A stretch of 52,527 nt of DNA from DASTSN01 sp035760665 (GTDB taxonomy: Bacteria > Bacteroidota > Bacteroidia > Chitinophagales > Chitinophagaceae), in assembly GCA_035760665.1 (NCBI GenBank), contig DASTSN010000079.1, positions 1-52,527 of the forward strand, in the 5' to 3' direction. Positions 51,286 through 52,527 of the stretch are shown here, one piece after another. The notes beneath the pieces are model-generated. The model ran no database searches. It was not told the DNA's origin and worked only from the letters and a program-made list of their open reading frames with translations. Each line of letters begins with the position of its first letter. Position 1 is the stretch's first letter. Position numbers and translations under genes: made by a program.

Positions 51286-52527
51286 ATGGCTAAGTATATT
51301 TTTGTAACCGGGGGGGTAACCTCTTCGTTAGGGAAAGGTATTATTGCAGCATCGCTTGCCAAATTATTACAGGCAAGGGGCTTCAGGGTGACGATTCAAA
51401 AATTTGATCCTTATATCAATGTTGATCCGGGTACATTAAACCCCTACGAGCACGGGGAATGTTTTGTGACAGAAGATGGTGCTGAAACGGATCTGGACCT
51501 TGGCCATTACGAACGTTTTTTAAACATTTTTACTTCACAAGCCAATAATGTAACGACAGGCAGAATTTATCAAACAGTCATCAACAAGGAAAGAGAAGGA
51601 GCCTATCTTGGCAAAACAGTTCAGGTAGTTCCCCACATAACCGATGAGATCAAGCGCAGAATGCTCGAATTAGGTCAGGGTGGCAAATACGACATTGTAA
51701 TTACTGAGATAGGGGGCACTGTTGGTGATATAGAAAGTTTACCATTTATAGAAGCCTTACGGCAGCTACAATGGGAGTTGCCCGAAGAAGATACCGTGGT
51801 TGTGCACCTGACGCTGATACCCTATTTGAAAGCAGCCAAAGAATTAAAAACCAAACCGACACAGCACAGTGTAAAAATGCTGAGCCAGGAAGGTGTTCAT
51901 CCGGATATTATCGTTTGCAGAACCGAAAGGCCCCTCACACATGATTTGCGACGCAAAATTGCGCTCTTTTGTAATGTAAAAACTGAGGCGGTCATTGAAG
52001 CAGCCGATGCACCCACTATTTACGAAGTACCATTAGCCATGATGCGGGAGAAACTGGATGTGATTTGTTTGAAAAAACTCGCCATTTCAAATTATAATGA
52101 ACCCGAACTGTCGAAATGGAAGGAGTTCCTGGAAAAGTTGAAGTATCCCAAGAGCAAGGTAAGCATCGGGCTGATCGGAAAATACATTGAACTGCAGGAT
52201 GCCTACAAATCTATACTTGAGGCCTTTGTACACGCCGGTGCTATGAATGAATGCCAGGTACAGGTGGTGAATGTACACAGCGAATACATTACGGATGAAA
52301 ATGTTGCCGAAAAACTGGCCGGACTGGATGGTTTATTAGTGGCACCCGGATTTGGACACAGGGGAGTGGAAGGCAAGATTATAGCAGTGAAATATGCCCG
52401 TCAAAACAAACTGCCTTTCTTTGGAATTTGCCTGGGTATGCAAATGGCCTTAATAGAATTTGCCCGCGATGTACTGGGATTAAAAGAAGCGCATTCCACA
52501 GAAATGAACCCCGATACACCTGACCCC
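51286..52527 (+). CDS. pyrG: CTP synthase (3' truncated by the window end)
   Basis: 414 codons are present and the frame is open at the window end; the family is about 540 residues, so roughly the last quarter is missing. The N-terminal synthase domain shows KYIFVTGGVTSSLGKGI (P-loop), DPYINVDPGTLNPYEHGE, and EIGGTVGDIESLPF, all CTP synthase signatures. The glutaminase domain begins near residue 290 and its nucleophile elbow FFGICLGMQ is visible near 383. The enzyme aminates UTP to CTP with glutamine as donor. ATG 51286 gives the standard MAKYIFVTGG start. Confidence 0.95.
   Translation, partial: MAKYIFVTGGVTSSLGKGIIAASLAKLLQARGFRVTIQKFDPYINVDPGTLNPYEHGECFVTEDGAETDLDLGHYERFLNIFTSQANNVTTGRIYQTVINKEREGAYLGKTVQVVPHITDEIKRRMLELGQGGKYDIVITEIGGTVGDIESLPFIEALRQLQWELPEEDTVVVHLTLIPYLKAAKELKTKPTQHSVKMLSQEGVHPDIIVCRTERPLTHDLRRKIALFCNVKTEAVIEAADAPTIYEVPLAMMREKLDVICLKKLAISNYNEPELSKWKEFLEKLKYPKSKVSIGLIGKYIELQDAYKSILEAFVHAGAMNECQVQVVNVHSEYITDENVAEKLAGLDGLLVAPGFGHRGVEGKIIAVKYARQNKLPFFGICLGMQMALIEFARDVLGLKEAHSTEMNPDTPDP

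Noticed and set aside
51286..52527. pyrG as a broken or shortened gene
   Set aside because: The frame is intact to the last base; the gene is cut only by the window boundary.
1..52527. Mobile element, prophage, CRISPR array or defence island
   Set aside because: No transposase, integrase, phage or Cas-like proteins, no regularly spaced repeats and no marked change in composition were seen.

Overview
This window is chromosomal core sequence from a member of the Bacteroidota, most likely of the family Chitinophagaceae. The evidence is a glutamine synthetase of type III, the sequence character of RpoB, RpoC, EF-P and other housekeeping proteins, start codons without a clear Shine-Dalgarno sequence, and repeated promoter boxes of the Bacteroidota type (-7 box TAnnTTTG, some with a TTG or TTTG box about 17 to 21 bases upstream). 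I see no insertion sequence, prophage, CRISPR array, defence island or pseudogene, and base composition looks even throughout. The family assignment is an inference made without a database search.

Layout. 1-10.1 kb: the end of rplJ, then rplL, an antisense helix-hairpin-helix gene, rpoB and rpoC. 10.2-15.3 kb: an OmpH/Skp-like protein, an amino acid permease followed closely by the heptose-phosphate kinase gene rfaE1, an isoaspartyl peptidase and ispD. 15.2-22.6 kb, minus strand: a GNAT/FemAB-like protein coupled to an M1 metallopeptidase with a barrel-like C-terminus, a polyprenyl-phosphate sugar transferase coupled to a Gfo/Idh/MocA oxidoreductase, an L,D-transpeptidase-like protein and tRNA-Asp. 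22.9-27.3 kb: accA and dapA, then on the minus strand RNase Z, a fructosamine kinase-like protein and a STAS protein. 27.4-33.7 kb: clpC, cmk, a K+ channel with an RCK (TrkA) domain, an FKBP isomerase (minus) and an MFS transporter. 33.7-38.5 kb: a DnaQ/UvrC-like fusion nuclease (minus), an RlmK-like rRNA methyltransferase, malate dehydrogenase (minus), a thioredoxin-fold lipid-side or periplasmic protein (minus) and efp. 38.7-45.6 kb: accB-accC, an M19 dipeptidase, glutamine synthetase III (minus) and a polytopic membrane protein (minus). 45.8-52.5 kb: purL, rfaD, proC, a dienelactone hydrolase-like protein (minus) and the start of pyrG, cut by the window end.

How the genes work together. 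Transcription and translation (rplJ, rplL, rpoB, rpoC, efp, rlmK-like, RNase Z, tRNA-Asp), fatty-acid initiation (accA, accB, accC), nucleotide synthesis (cmk, purL, pyrG), amino acid and nitrogen metabolism (dapA, proC, glutamine synthetase), and envelope building (rfaE1 and rfaD for ADP-heptose, the sugar transferase, the L,D-transpeptidase and Skp-like protein) are all represented. Most genes are single units or pairs, many bounded by clear hairpin terminators.

No obvious new multi-gene system stands out. The best leads are within ordinary-looking genes: an EF-P whose tip loop is of the arginine (rhamnosylated) type rather than the lysine type, an M1 peptidase that seems to carry its own outer-membrane barrel, a K+ channel with an altered selectivity filter, the antisense gene separating rplL from rpoB, and structured RNA leaders before rplL and rpoB.
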